In this document: piece by piece, positions 11,203-20,700 of the stretch
Numbering within the stretch: position 1 is the first letter of the stretch
Layout: the number at the start of each line of letters is the position of its first letter
NCBI GenBank assembly: GCA_934045075.1
Contig: OW203722.1
Coordinates: forward strand, 20,746,986-20,810,985
Length of the DNA: 64,000 bases
Source: Yponomeuta sedellus
Taxonomy: Eukaryota > Arthropoda > Insecta > Lepidoptera > Yponomeutidae
Direction: 5' to 3'
Program-made: the position numbers and the translations under genes
Notes under the pieces: model-generated
Database searches by the model: none
What the model was told of the DNA's origin: nothing
The model's input: only the letters and a program-made list of their open reading frames with translations

Positions 11203-11394
11203 TATAGGGAAGAGCGGGTGATCTTGCTCCTCCACTATAAAGGGAAATTTCCCGCCAGGCAGATCGTATGCCTGGGGACGGCCGGTCCAACTATTGTTAG
11301 TCGGACGTTATATTTATGGTATGTCATTGAAACACTTTGATTGCGCGATGTTGGAGTTTGTAGTGCGCGCGCAGAGATGACATGTGCTCGCCAC
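11203..11394. repeat. terminal direct repeat, right, of the TRIM-like element
   Basis: 192 bp, the same length as the left repeat and with about two substitutions (GATCTTGCTCCTCC versus GATCGTGCTCCTCT). Confidence 0.8.
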
Positions 11395-11654
11395 ACATAC
11401 AAGCACATACATTGCTTCTGGCCCCACACTAGGATACCCTGTGTCGTGGGAATCAGAAACAACGACATCACAAACATGTAAACATCCAAGACCTGGGCTT
11501 TTTTTTGACCCCAGCCGGGATTGGAATTTGGGATCAGGACAAGCGATTGTGTTGTGTGATCTATTTTAATTAAACTTAGCGTTAAAATGTAAAAATGACT
11601 TCTAAATTCCACCAAAAAGCCCACAAGTATCATTGATCGATCTATTTCAACCCT

Positions 11655-11748
11655 GTAGGTCCCCACTGCTGGGGCACGGGTCTCTTCATGCATTGCAGGA
11701 AGGTTGGCCATACTCCACCACGGGTGCTAAGTCCGGGTTAGTGGAGCA
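11655..11748 (-). mobile_element. 5S-SINE 3' fragment
   Basis: Only the tail region of the 5S-derived SINE is present, from GTGGAGTATGGCCAACCTTC-type sequence to GCAGTGGGGAC on the minus strand. Confidence 0.7.
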
Positions 11749-11752
11749 AGCA

Positions 11753-11800
11753 CAAGCACCATGCGGTTAGTTAATGCACCTCCCACCCTCCCACTTTTTC
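11753..11800 (+). repeat. 48-bp shared segment (inverted at 37263-37312)
   Basis: The block from AGCACCATGCGGTTAGTTAA to CCCACTTTTTCAA recurs on the opposite strand at 37263-37312. The parent element is unknown. Confidence 0.7.
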
Positions 11801-12081
11801 AAGTAACGCCTGATTTCATACAATATCTTAATTTAACTTGTCTGAAGAAAGTACCTACCAGATTGGCTAACGCGATGAAGAATGACATCATCCGGAAGGC
11901 TCGTTCATCTTCGAGCCAAACGGCTCATTGCCCAGAACGATGGAAGGGGGCCAATCCGGTTACCAGACGCAACCATTGCTACTCTAATATCATCGAAGAA
12001 AATATATCAATGTCAGTGATCATCGATGTTTTTTGACACCGTGATTTGTCACTGGTAATACAATTAAATATTTTTATTTCA

Positions 12082-12747
12082 AGCGCTTAGGGGCGCTAAG
12101 TAGCGCCACCAATGGAATAAAAATCATAACTTGTTTTGTTGTACGATTTTTTCTTAAAGTGAACATGAGAAATCTTAACAACTGTCATAACGACTTTTAG
12201 AACTAACAGTCTAGAACCTAGGATCTACAATCTAGGACTAAGATGTCGTGTTTTGTGTCTGTGACGTCATGCCCAGCGACATTGACGGCGGGAAAGCAGC
12301 AGGCGCCACGGCGCAAGCCAGCGGGAATCCCCCTCAGCCGGTGCCGGCACCCGCCCCACCCAACTCGGCGCGGGCGCGCCGCGCGCTTGCCCGCAGTGTG
12401 AGACGAGCAACCGACGACGCGAGCTCCGTCTCTGCTCACCATGACATGATATCACCTGCTCACTCTGCGAATCGGAGCGAAACCTGGTCGGACTCTTCCG
12501 ATATAACATCACCCGTAAGTAGATCCGGACTAGAAGTCTACAATCTAGGACTAATCGATTTCCTCCAAAAACGGTCGTTTTTAGTGGAACTCGATTATAT
12601 TTATACTACATTCTAGAGTTTACGTCCCAAAAATAGTTATCACAGTTGTTAACATTTCTCATGTTAATTTTTAGAATAAAACGTATTACAAAACAAGTTA
12701 TGATTTTTATTCTAATTGTGGCGCTACTTAGCGACCCTTAGCGCCTT
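12082..12747. mobile_element. MITE-K: long-TIR element carrying an insert
   Basis: Long inverted ends match over about 60 bp closely and over more than 100 bp loosely: left GGGGCGCTAAGTAGCGCCAC then AATAAAAATCATAACTTG, with the right end as its reverse complement. The centre contains the block AATCGATTTCCTCC next to AACGG, which recurs in the related element at 58795. A GC-rich 295-bp insert sits at 12242-12536. TSD is unclear for this copy; the related copy has TTAA. Confidence 0.75.
12242..12536 (+). pseudogene. GC-rich exon-like insert inside MITE-K
   Basis: A 295-bp block of clearly higher GC than its surroundings is bracketed by the 18-bp direct repeat TCTACAATCTAGGACTAA (12224-12241 and 12537-12554). 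From an ATG at 12269 it is open and encodes an Ala/Pro/Arg-rich, then Ser-rich, N-terminus-like segment (MPSDIDGGKAAGAT to SETWSDSSDITSP). The frame then meets CCCGTAAGTAG near 12512, a good 5' splice-site match. I read it as a captured first coding exon with its donor site, not as an active gene. There is no poly(A). The parent gene is not recognised. Confidence 0.5.
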
Positions 12748-12784
12748 CAGAACAAGTCTATAGTGTTAATACGTACCTATACAT

Positions 12785-12905
12785 AAAATCAGGCCTGTAT
12801 CTCAAGGGTAAGCAGAGGCTAAGGCTTGCCATCTGCCACGATCCTGAAATAAACTCTTTCGCTTCATCAATATTTATTAGCCACTGCATGCACGCTTGCT
12901 ATTTA
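12785..12905 (-). pseudogene. LINE-P C-terminal fragment, degenerate
   Basis: On the minus strand it keeps GATCGTGGCAGATGGCAAGC-like sequence and GCATGCAGTGGCTAATAAAT, matching the LINE-P end at 9568-9714. Frame not maintained. Confidence 0.5.
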
Positions 12906-13000
12906 CGGGTACTGTAAATAAATCTTGCGATAAAATTACACCGACCCATACGTAAAGAAGGTTTTTGTTACCGGCGTCAGGCGATAAATAAAGAAAACAT

Positions 13001-13109
13001 TGAATGAATGAATGAATGAATGAATGAATGAATGAACGAACGAACGAACGAACGAACGAACGAACGAACGAACGAACCAACGAACGAACGAACGAATGAA
13101 CGAACGAAG
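13001..13109. repeat. (GAAT)n/(GAAC)n microsatellite
   Basis: About nine GAAT-type units grade into about seventeen GAAC-type units with a few interruptions. Reverse-strand frames through it encode only Ser/Phe/Arg/Val repeats and are not genes. Confidence 0.95.
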
Positions 13110-13242
13110 TTGTACAAAGGCGAGCTTAATATTAGATGGTATTTTCTTCCAGCTATTCCACGATAATGCGGCCAATGGATGGGGTAGTGCCAGTAAACAA
13201 TAAAATATAGGAGTGATTTATTACATAACCTAGGTTTACTAA

Positions 13243-14377
13243 GGCCGGTATTACAGAACGATGCTCAAGCACAGATTGATCTCAGATCGCCCAATGATTA
13301 CTTGAGCGCTGAATCGATGCTCAAGCACTCACTTTATTTTCAAACAGTTCTTGAGTAGAGATCAGCCAATCACTGCTTAAGTAGAGATTCAGAACTGCAA
13401 TCAGATTGTCTATGATCAAGGTTTGTTTTTTAAGACAAGAAAAATACAAGTGTAGATTTTTGTTCCGTTTTACGCATGTTACAAAAACGTGACGATGAAA
13501 CTTAGTAAATTATGTCAAATATACAGAGGAAACTAAAATAATGTTTATGTATTCGTAAATAAAATGTTCAAAGTTTCTTTATTTCGTTATTAGTTTGTAA
13601 TGAACCGTATCTTTATTTAAATGAAGCAAAACGTTTACGCTTCTTATTCGTTTATTCGCTTTGAGTACAGAACGGAACGTAACAAATGTCGATAAAATAA
13701 TTCTCTTGACGTCTGTCTATTTATTTAATAATATCTGTACATAGTCGGTGTGCTGTTTTGAAACGAGATGTGAAAAAATGAGAACAAGGAACTTCACCAT
13801 AGTGGAAAGAATCCTAATTGTGGAACATAACAAGTCAACTTCACTGCAGTGGAGAGGGTCCTCCTCGTAGAAGACAAAAACTCAACTTCATCGCGGTGGA
13901 GAGGAACCTGCTCATGGAACATAAAACTTCAACTTCACCGCAGTGCAGAGGAACCTGCTCGTTGGACATAAAACTTCAACTTCACCGCAGCGGAGAGGAA
14001 CCTGCTCGTTGGACATAAAACTTCAACTTCACCGCAGCGGAGAGGAACCTGCTCGTTGAACATAAAATTTCAACTTCACCGCAGTAGAGAGGAACCTGCT
14101 CATTGAACATAAAACTTTAACTTCACCGCAGTAGAGAGGAACCTGCTCATTGAACATAAAACTTCAACTTCACTGCAGTGAAGAGGAACCAGCTCGTTGA
14201 ACATAAAACTTCAACTTCACGATACTTGCTACCCAAGTATAGTTCTCGAATTAGCTATTATTCAGTTGAGTCGCGCTTGATGAATCTCGACTCAAGTAAC
14301 GTTCTAAAATTAAATCCATACTCAAAACTAGTCTTAAGTAGAGATTGGCGCTTGAGTACGCTTCTGTAATACCGGCC
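13243..14377. mobile_element. Harbinger-like non-autonomous DNA transposon
   Basis: The ends are GGCCGGTATTACAGAA and its exact reverse complement TTCTGTAATACCGGCC, flanked by TAA on each side (13240-13242, 14378-14380). A GG-starting terminus with a 3-bp TWA target duplication is characteristic of the PIF/Harbinger superfamily. Subterminal copies of CTCAAGC and AGAGATT occur near both ends. No transposase frame is present. The interior 13826-14220 is a 47-bp tandem array. Confidence 0.8.
13826..14220. repeat. 47-bp minisatellite inside the Harbinger-like element
   Basis: About eight units with the core ACTTCAACTTCACCGCAG followed by AGAGGAACCTGCTCGTTG. The exact 47-bp period can be measured from ATAAAACTTC at 13921 to 13968. 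Because 47 is not a multiple of 3, open frames here have no coding meaning. Confidence 0.9.
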
Positions 14378-14532
14378 TAAGTAGTACAAATATAATTTAA
14401 ATACACATACGTATTAAGGAAATAGTACGAAAAATATAAAATTATACTTAAATACATATTTGCTGCAATCTACATATTACTTACATACAACACTATAATA
14501 ATATTATAATACTACATAGATACTGGATAACT

Positions 14533-14650
14533 CTATTGAAGCCCAAAGTAATGGTCATGAACCTTATCCCTAAACACGTCTACAGAAGGGGACGTGCGAA
14601 TGTTCAGAGGTAAAGCGTTCCGCAGACAAACCGTTGTTGTCACAATGAAG
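14533..14650 (-). pseudogene. LINE-J reverse transcriptase C-terminal fragment
   Basis: On the minus strand an uninterrupted frame ends at TAG (14533-14535) and encodes LRNALPLNIRTSPSVDVFRD followed by KVHDHYFGLQ. This is the LWN-LP-R-F type end of Jockey/CR1-like LINE reverse transcriptases. It is cut at its 5' side exactly where MITE-L begins. It has no start codon. Confidence 0.7.
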
Positions 14651-15131
14651 GAATCCGCTATTTGACTCTCTTTTCAAGTAAGTCTTAACCGGTAAATAAC
14701 TCTTCCATTAGACCAAAAAATATTTTAGTATATTTTTTGAGGACCTAAAAGCAACATAAAAATATATTTTAAAACTTTATTTTCCTAAACAGCCAAAAAC
14801 GCGTCAGCAATTTTTGTCTATGGTTTGAAGTCCAAAAAATTGTAAACAATGTATTTATGTGAAGATCACTTTGATGTAAGTCCTATAATAATTAACGTGC
14901 ACTGGCTCTGGCTGAAAGATGTTTGTTTACATACTTAAGATGGTTTCAAGATGGCGGATAGCGTTTTCGCCGTTACGAATTAAACGAGGAAAAAAAATTT
15001 TATTTTGCAAATTTTGCAGCCATCCTGCATACTTACTTAGCAAAATCAATATATTTCAGTTTCTTACGTTAAATACTATAAGAAATATTCATTTATTGCG
15101 TCAAATTTGATACGTGTCAAATAGCGGATTC
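14651..15131. mobile_element. MITE-L: TIR element
   Basis: Ends GAATCCGCTATTTGAC and, inverted, GTCAAATAGCGGATTC. The interior shares CAAACCATAGACAAAAAT-type and TGGCGGATAGCG-type blocks with a copy in opposite orientation at 37695-38398. No transposase frame. TSD not resolved. Confidence 0.7.
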
Positions 15132-15178
15132 GAATAGCCCGCCATATTGTGCTCGGGGATATCAAGAAGTACATTTTT

Positions 15179-15560
15179 TTTTTAAAACCTATTTAGAGGC
15201 TAAAAATTCCACCCATGCCGGGATTCGAACGAGCGACCTCTGGCTATCCGTGCCAGCGCTCTTTCCAACTGAGCTAATGGGCGACTCACCGGCATCAGTG
15301 AAACTTCGAACCCCTATACAGTATTCACCGTATTACGTACAGGCAACGATATCTGGCTGAAGAAAATTGCATCACTTACAGCCCCGAGTACCTACTTTGC
15401 AGTTAGGTTTCTACATCGGAATGATATCGCTGTACCCACATGATTATACTATTTTTATTTTTAATGCACTAACCCATGCTAAGGACAATTTAAAAACCTA
15501 TTTAGAGGCTAATCCGGCATGGGTGGAATTTTTAGCCTCTAAATAGGTTTCTAAATAAAC
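15179..15560 (-). mobile_element. SINE-B copy with an opposed remnant
   Basis: A full minus-strand SINE-B (tRNA-like unit about 15213-15285) runs to GCACTAACCCATGCTAAGGA and is followed by a short plus-strand 3' end (about 15505-15557, CCGGCATGGGTGGAATTTTT). This is the same head-to-head arrangement as at 10476-11170. Confidence 0.75.
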
Positions 15561-15949
15561 GGTTTACTTGGCGAAATTCTCAATTCAAAAAATGACCCAT
15601 AATCTACCAGCTAATCTGAGTTTCCGTCGTTTCCATCCGTCGCGTTACGTCGTCATCACTATTTACATGATTGACATATTTGACAGCCACCTTTTGGAAA
15701 AACTATCTGTACAAGAATTTTTTTTCTTTTGTCGCGCTACTGAAAATAATAGAGCCCCTTAAGTCAAAGGGTTAGGCTGTTTTCCGGAACAAACACGGGA
15801 AGCTGAGAGGTAGTTACCGCCTGGGGCGCCACGCGTCAAGCCTTTGATCTCACGAAGCCTAGTGTCTAATAAGTCTATGACACTAGGTCACGGCTACTTT
15901 GGAGCGCGTCGTTCCCCGAACGTCCCTGCATTCTCTCTATGGCAAATTG
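15561..15949. other. unassigned intergenic DNA
   Basis: A 64-codon frame at 15568 lacks recognisable motifs. The stretch around 15770-15910 is relatively GC-rich and holds the direct repeat GACACTAGG/CCTAGTGTC. No assignment. Confidence 0.35.
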
Positions 15950-16207
15950 CGTTCGAAAGGTTGTCTGGAAGAGATCGCTCTAAGCGAAAAGACCACCAAT
16001 TACTTAGAAATTCATGTTTGTGATTAATTTTTTCTGGTTGTGCAATATAGTGCTCTACTTAGATTTAGAAATTCATGGTTGTAATTTTTTTTTCTGGTTG
16101 CGCAATGAAGTGTTCTAATTAGATTATGAAATTCTCGGTTGTAATTTTTTTTTCTGTATGTGCAATAAAGTGTTTTCTATCTCTATCTATTTATCTATCT
16201 ATCTATA
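15950..16207 (+). mobile_element. LINE-J 3' tail with (TATC)n end
   Basis: Carries GGTTGTCTGGAAGAGATCGC and three drifting copies of TTTTTCTGGTTGTGCAAT, ending CAATAAAGTG then (TCTA)n. The same tail, inverted, precedes the LINE coding end at 60034-60312. Confidence 0.65.
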
Positions 16208-16432
16208 GTCTGTTAGCTGCTACCTCGACTACTATCGGATAGAACCGATTATATAGCAATAAGGTAAGGTTTATTTTGTCTTGTTATTTTATATCTTTAC
16301 ATAACTTATCAAAAAAGTGAAGATAAGTTTTATACAGAGCAGAAAGTAGTATTACACTCGTATGATTTCGGCGAAAACCAAAGCCTACTCTAGAGCCCGA
16401 GGTAACAATTCTTAAAGCTTACAGACTATATC
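16203..16432. mobile_element. MITE-F copy
   Basis: Ends ATAGTCTGTTAGCT and, inverted, AGCTTACAGACTAT, next to TA dinucleotides. The interior shares TTTATACAGAGCAG and TTCGGCGAAAACC with copies at 21387 and 22054. A TA target would fit a Tc1/mariner-type MITE; this is not proven. Confidence 0.65.
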
Positions 16433-16844
16433 TTTCATTGATTGTGAGATATGTCATTAGCCAAATTCCGTTGAAAAGTATTTTGTTAAAGCTTTTAAAT
16501 GTGTAAAGCAGATAGGAAACGCCTTAGCTGTCATTATGCAACACCATACTGAGCGTGGTGCCATACGCACTTTGTTATGTTTTTTCATCATCGTTCGTCA
16601 TCATCATCGGAAGAAAAAGTACCCTACTGAGTGTTGAATATTGATGTAGCCCTGTTTACTGCCTATCTCAACGGGACACAGGCGTGAGTTTATGTAACTG
16701 TATGTGGTGCGTTTTCAATTAAGCGTTTGTTCAGCAATTGAAGGAGCGGTGTGGTCAGTGCCACCATGAAATATTAAGTTGACTCAAAAATATTGAATCA
16801 AATAATTTTTAACCTGAAGGCTTTAAACGAAAGTCTAGACGACC

Positions 16845-17045
16845 TCTCTTGAGTTGCGGTAGCGCATCTGCCTACCACGCGAGAGGTCCCAGGTTCGAAC
16901 TCCGGCTAGGGGCAAAAATCCCCAGGTTTTGGATGTTCACAAGTTTGTTGTGATGTCGCTGTTTCTGGTACCCACGGCACAGGGTATACTAGTGTGGGGC
17001 CAGAAGCATTGTATGTGCCTGTATGTAAATGTTACAAAATTACAA
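16845..17045 (+). mobile_element. SINE-A copy, full length
   Basis: The tRNA-like head contains box A-like GCGGTAGCGCATCTGCC and box B GGTTCGAACTCC. The body follows, with GGATGTTCACAAGTTTG and a tail near GCATTGTATGTGCCTGTATG. This is the only plus-strand copy and the best view of the head. The frame running through it is not a gene. Confidence 0.75.
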
Positions 17046-17635
17046 ATGTCACAAGACAAGACCTCAATCAGGGTCAACAATGGCACCAGTAGAATAATAA
17101 GGAACTACTGCCTCTTATGAACTTTTCCGATGTGGGTTGCTTTTCCCGCCGCGCTGATATTCTGTTCACTACGGAACAATATTACGGACATTCTACACGT
17201 ATTCGGCCACTTGAGATCACATTTTCTTAGGAAACGCTTTGCTCCACTTGGGTCCAATCATACCCGGCTGGTTTGAAAGTCGGAGCAAGATGAACCTAGG
17301 AGCCAATTCTCACTTCATTAGCATCATAGCATCACTTCATAAGTCGTATACGACTCTAAGGCTTAAGACTTGGAATTCTTCGTAAAAAGTCGAGCGACAG
17401 CCAAAATATGTATTCTGAACGCCATGCCAGATTAAATTCGAATGAGAAAATATAGTCTAATAACTCTGTCGAGTTATCCTATCTTATTTTTATGCGACAA
17501 ATGTCTGATTGTGCGTTTACGCTTTCAATACGCACGGGCGAGAATCCTTGTCAAACTCATAACTTAATACCGTGACAAATTCAATAATAACATAAAAGTT
17601 TGCAATTTGTCGCATTTGTCGCCCTAAACCGGTCA
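17046..17635. other. unassigned intergenic DNA
   Basis: No repeat of the window or coding motif recognised. Confidence 0.35.
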
Positions 17636-17742
17636 CAAGACCGAAAGAAATTGCTTTTAGCAGTAAATTGTACTCTGTATCTTTACATGTTTTATAATAC
17701 GTATAGTGTACAGTAAATAATATTCTTATCTTATCATACCCT
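17636..17742 (+). mobile_element. LINE tail ending TTCTTATCTTATC
   Basis: Has TTGCTTTTAGCAGTAAATTG, a GTATCTTTACATGTTTTATA block and the end AATATTCTTATCTTATC, as at 23302, 36774 and, inverted, 62523. It is the 3' tail of a dispersed non-LTR element. Confidence 0.55.
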
Positions 17743-18124
17743 AGTTTATCGAATAGACCCTCCAGCGGTACGTATTCCCGTACCGGGACAACGGGCAACG
17801 GGACGAAAGCGGAACTGTCTGCCCCTAAAATAATAACCTAGTTCCGTGGTCACATGTTGCAGTAATACGGCGGAGTTCCGGCGGAGGCGGCGCGGGCGAT
17901 CGTAAAAAATAAGAAAGACCCCGCAAAAGTCCGCTATTAGGCGCTGCGGCTGCGCGGAATTATACCTATTTGTCGATGAAATATCGCGCCGGGGCCAGCC
18001 AAGGTGGGAACTTAATGTGGCTTCGCACAGGGTGATAAGTGAAAGGGCGCTTGAGACTAAACTAGGGGGTAAACGCCTAGTATTAAAATGAAATCTTATT
18101 AAAAAAATGTTTTCTTCTTCTTCT
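17743..18124. other. unassigned, locally GC-rich DNA
   Basis: GC rises around 17760-17960. A 135-codon minus frame crosses it but ends inside the LINE tail at 18125 and shows no domain, so I do not call it. Confidence 0.35.
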
Positions 18125-18331
18125 TCAGGCTGTATTAGTCCACTGCTGGACATAGCCCTCCCCTAATGGGCGCCATAGCGCCCTGTCTTCAGCTTGCCGC
18201 TTCCAGCATCTGCTTGCAGTTTTTCGCAGATCGTCATCTCATCTAGTCAGAGGGCGTCCTATACTACGTTTGCCGAGTCGCGGTTTCCACTGAAGAACGC
18301 GTTTACTCCAACGGTTTTCAGTTCTTGTTGT
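18125..18331 (-). pseudogene. LINE-Q (RTE-type) C-terminal fragment
   Basis: The minus strand encodes KRSIGRPLTR, then a TGA where Trp is expected, then DDDLRKTASRCWKRQAEDRA and RPLGEGYVQQWTNTA before the stop at 18125-18127. The GRP-TRW-DDL-W-R-A-DR-W-LGE-YVQQW pattern is the end of RTE-clade LINE ORFs common in Lepidoptera. It is 5'-truncated and followed by a (GAA)n tail. Confidence 0.8.
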
Positions 18332-18354
18332 TAAAAATCGTTTTACAAAAAAAA

Positions 18355-18440
18355 AATGTTTGGTAAAACGATCGTGGCCCAGTGGCAGTCCCTGGTCTCT
18401 GCCTACCCCGTCAGGCTGTGAGGCGTGAGGCATGTTAAGT
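18355..18440 (+). pseudogene. LINE-P C-terminal scrap
   Basis: Retains GTGGCAGTCCCTGGTCTCTG and CCTACCCCGTC near the stop. Very short. Confidence 0.5.
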
Positions 18441-18449
18441 TATTTTCTG

Positions 18450-18560
18450 TCTTAATTAAATAAATAATTCTAATTGTATAACATTACTTAGATTTAAGAA
18501 TCATGGTTGTAATATTTTTCTGATTGTGCAATAAAGTCTTCTCTATCTAATAATGTCGTT
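18450..18560 (+). mobile_element. LINE-J tail fragment
   Basis: TAATTCTAATTGTATAACAT through CTGATTGTGCAATAAAGTCT, matching the inverted tail at 59640-59700. Confidence 0.6.
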
Positions 18561-19110
18561 GCATATTAGACTTAATGTAAGGGCTGAAGAAATGTTACAT
18601 TTATGTCATTAGGTTGTATGTTTTGTATTGTAAAAGGGTTGAAGAAAATGTTACATTTAAGTTATAAGAATTTCCACACTTGAAAAAAAAACTGAAATAC
18701 TACCACGAACATACGAATCGTTATGTCTGTGCCTCGTTATTAGTTCCGATGAGCTGTATTGAAGCTATAACATCGCCTCACTCTACTATTAAGCTACTTT
18801 ACGACTTCTATTTTTACTCACCTGATTCTCAGGATGGTACCTAAGTATCTTCTCTTAACGGGCCGGAATTTCCTTCGTTACTTAACATTTTACGTTTTGT
18901 TGCCGAGTAATAGACAATTGAATGCTGTTTATTACATAAGGATCGGTTTTTATGTGTTACTTTGGCGAATGGGTGCGCTGAGGCCGCATTTACGACACTT
19001 TTTAGCGAATGCCCGCACTTAGACAATATAGGGAGGGATTTTAGTGCCAATTTACGTCGATACTTCTTTTTGGCGAGAATTTCCGAATTAGTTCGTTGGC
19101 TGAACGCGTT
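18561..19110. other. unassigned intergenic DNA
   Basis: No convincing feature. Frames on both strands between 18834 and 19050 overlap one another and lack motifs. Confidence 0.35.
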
Positions 19111-19114
19111 CTGA

Positions 19115-19318
19115 ATGCGACAGGATTACCTGTGCAGTCTAATGAATTTGTGCCTCGAGTCAGTTGTGCCATTGCCCAAATGGTGTAAAGGCTTTGGGGT
19201 AGCAAAACGTTCTTTTGTTTTTTTTATGATGCGTCTTTGGAACAAGTTTGTAACTGTGCAAACCTCTTTACACCATTTTTTATATTTCTTAAATTTTGAA
19301 AACGATAGACAGAATTAA
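19115..19318 (+). pseudogene. possible degenerate LINE RT C-terminus
   Basis: The open frame contains RSFVFFMMRLWNKFV, which resembles the SF-R-RLWN-LP motif of Jockey/CR1-like C-termini, but the rest does not align. Low confidence; it may be coincidence. Confidence 0.3.
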
Positions 19319-19424
19319 AGAAATATACAAATGGCGTAAAAAAAGGTTTGAATGAACCGTTACACTATCCGGGGGCATCCGGTAAAAAATATTTTTAAAT
19401 ATATTAAGTTAAAAAATATATTTA

Positions 19425-19569
19425 AATTAAAACTGTTTTTATACGGATTTGTGCTCATTTATTACATTTTGTCATCCGGGACCACGGCACCTGAAAAAGT
19501 GCCGAAACGTTGGAAAATTGTGAAAAATGTAATAAACGAGCATAAATCCGTATAAAAACAGTTTTAATT
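19425..19569. repeat. long inverted repeat, 46-bp arms
   Basis: The left arm 19425-19470 and right arm 19524-19569 match at 44 of 46 positions around a 53-nt spacer. The spacer holds GGCACCTGAAAAAGTGCC followed by GAAACGTTGG, a small hairpin next to a GAAACG box. Confidence 0.85.
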
Positions 19570-19779
19570 ATGTCTACTGCTCGTGTTAACCTTAGAAAAA
19601 TAAATTTAAATTTTTTTATGAAAAAAAAAACATATTTGGTATTCAATGTAGTAGCTACTATATTGATTGCCATAAATGATGTTCAAGTTTGAGAACCTCC
19701 TGGCAAGAAGCTAGGTCTAAGAATCAAGTCCTAGGTTGCTGATTGTGGGATCTAGACTATACTCTACGGTTCTTAATAT

Positions 19780-19905
19780 AGCCACCGTTGCAATGCATTC
19801 CACCGATGACATCTATAACTAAAAATATAGATCTTTTTATTATAAAATAAGATATTTTTTTTTATTCCATTGGTGGCGTTAGGTGGCACCGCATAAAGTC
19901 TTAAT
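19780..19905. mobile_element. MITE-K-like terminal fragment
   Basis: TTTATTCCATTGGTGGCGTT with GGTGGCACC resembles the MITE-K terminus (compare 12082 and 59075-59125). Only one end is evident. Confidence 0.45.
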
Positions 19906-19929
19906 CATTAAGACTTTACTTTAGCAGTC

Positions 19930-20165
19930 TTCATACGTTGCACAGCGTATGCCTTCTCTCAGAAATATAGGGAAAATAGTCTCAATTACCAATCGTGTCC
20001 ATCGCGAATTTGTGATCTGAAGCGCCCTGGCACTCATCTACTCAGATTTCCTCACGATGTTTTCGTACACACAAAAGTACTAAATGTTGTTAGGGTTTGA
20101 CCTTGCAGTGCGTTTGTTGAAGCGCATTGGGATTCGAACCTAGGACTAGCCCGGTCTATCTAGTG
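19930..20165 (-). mobile_element. SINE-C copy, diverged
   Basis: Keeps GCCTTCTCTCAGA, GAGATTTCCTCACGATGTTT-like sequence and a box-B-like GGGATTCGAACCTAGG in the expected order on the minus strand. Confidence 0.5.
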
Positions 20166-20306
20166 AGCAACAAAATCTCTATCATTTTAATCCTCCCGCT
20201 CAAAGTTACTTCAGCTTCGTAATTTTACTAATCTATTTACAGGGAATGTTTTCTACCAAAACCACATAAAAATTCAAGAACCGCGATTCAAAAAACTAAA
20301 AACTTG

Positions 20307-20700
20307 CGGTGGTAGCTCAGTGGGTAGAACCATGGACTGGCAAGCGAGAGCCCCAGGTTCGATCCCGAGTGCGGGCATGTACCAATGACTTTGTTTCATT
20401 TCAAAGTTACGTACATTTGCGAATTTGTAGTCGCAATACCACACGCTAACAGTGAAGGTAAACATCGTGAGGAAACCCACGGTTTGGTTGGCTCCGCACG
20501 TATTGACTTTCCTGTGGGCTAGGCCGACTAAGCTGTCAGAATGGTATAGGTGCTGAGCAAGCCTACACCATCTATAAAACCATGTTCCAGGCACTACAGC
20601 GTCGGAGTGGTCCCTTCACCCATCTAGTGTGAATGAAGATGCCACTGGACGCTGTATAAATCATCTCATTAAGTAGATGCAAAAAAGGCCAATATACATC
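20307..20700 (+). mobile_element. SINE-E copy, full length
   Basis: The tRNA-like head GCGGTGGTAGCTCAGTGGGT through GGTTCGATCCCGAGTGCGGG is followed by a body with CATTTGCGAATTTGTAGTCG, ACATCGTGAGGAAACC and a tail TCTCATTAAGTAGATGCAAA. A second copy lies at 53872-54370. The body block around AAAACATCGTGAGGAAACC is shared with SINE-C, so the two families are related. Confidence 0.8.

Larger units (their letters stand above)
9897..11394. mobile_element. TRIM-like LTR element (non-autonomous)
   Basis: Two 192-bp direct terminal repeats (9897-10088 and 11203-11394) differ by about two bases, and the element is bounded by the 5-bp duplication ACATA (9892-9896, 11395-11399). Once the SINE-B insertion at 10476-11170 is removed, the element is about 790 bp with only about 400 bp of unique interior. 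No Gag/Pol motif, clear PBS or polypurine tract is visible, and the repeats start TATAGGG rather than TG. TRIM-like is the best description; a non-LTR origin of the direct repeats cannot be excluded. Confidence 0.7.
9880..11555 (-). mobile_element. SINE-A copy split by a TRIM-like element
   Basis: The left piece 9880-9896 (ACATAACATTTTACATA) and the right piece 11395-11555 (from CAAGCACATACATTGCTTCT) join to match the tail of the uninterrupted SINE-A at 61248-61275. This gives an empty site and fixes the borders of the inserted element at 9897 and 11394. Confidence 0.8.

Noticed and set aside
11235..11711. 158-codon minus-strand frame as a gene
   Set aside because: It runs through the SINE-A body and a TRIM-like terminal repeat, so it is chance.
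12877..13175. Frames rich in Ser/Phe/Val/Arg across 13001-13109
   Set aside because: Pure translation of the GAAT/GAAC microsatellite.
13818..14018. Frame with repeated SPQCRGTCSL-like units
   Set aside because: By-product of the 47-bp array inside a DNA transposon.
17746..18153. 135-codon minus-strand frame as a host gene
   Set aside because: It starts within the LINE-Q end, shows no domain and is low complexity in places.
19461..19520. Hammerhead-type ribozyme in the loop of the inverted repeat
   Set aside because: CTGAAAAA replaces the required CTGANGA, so the catalytic core is not intact.
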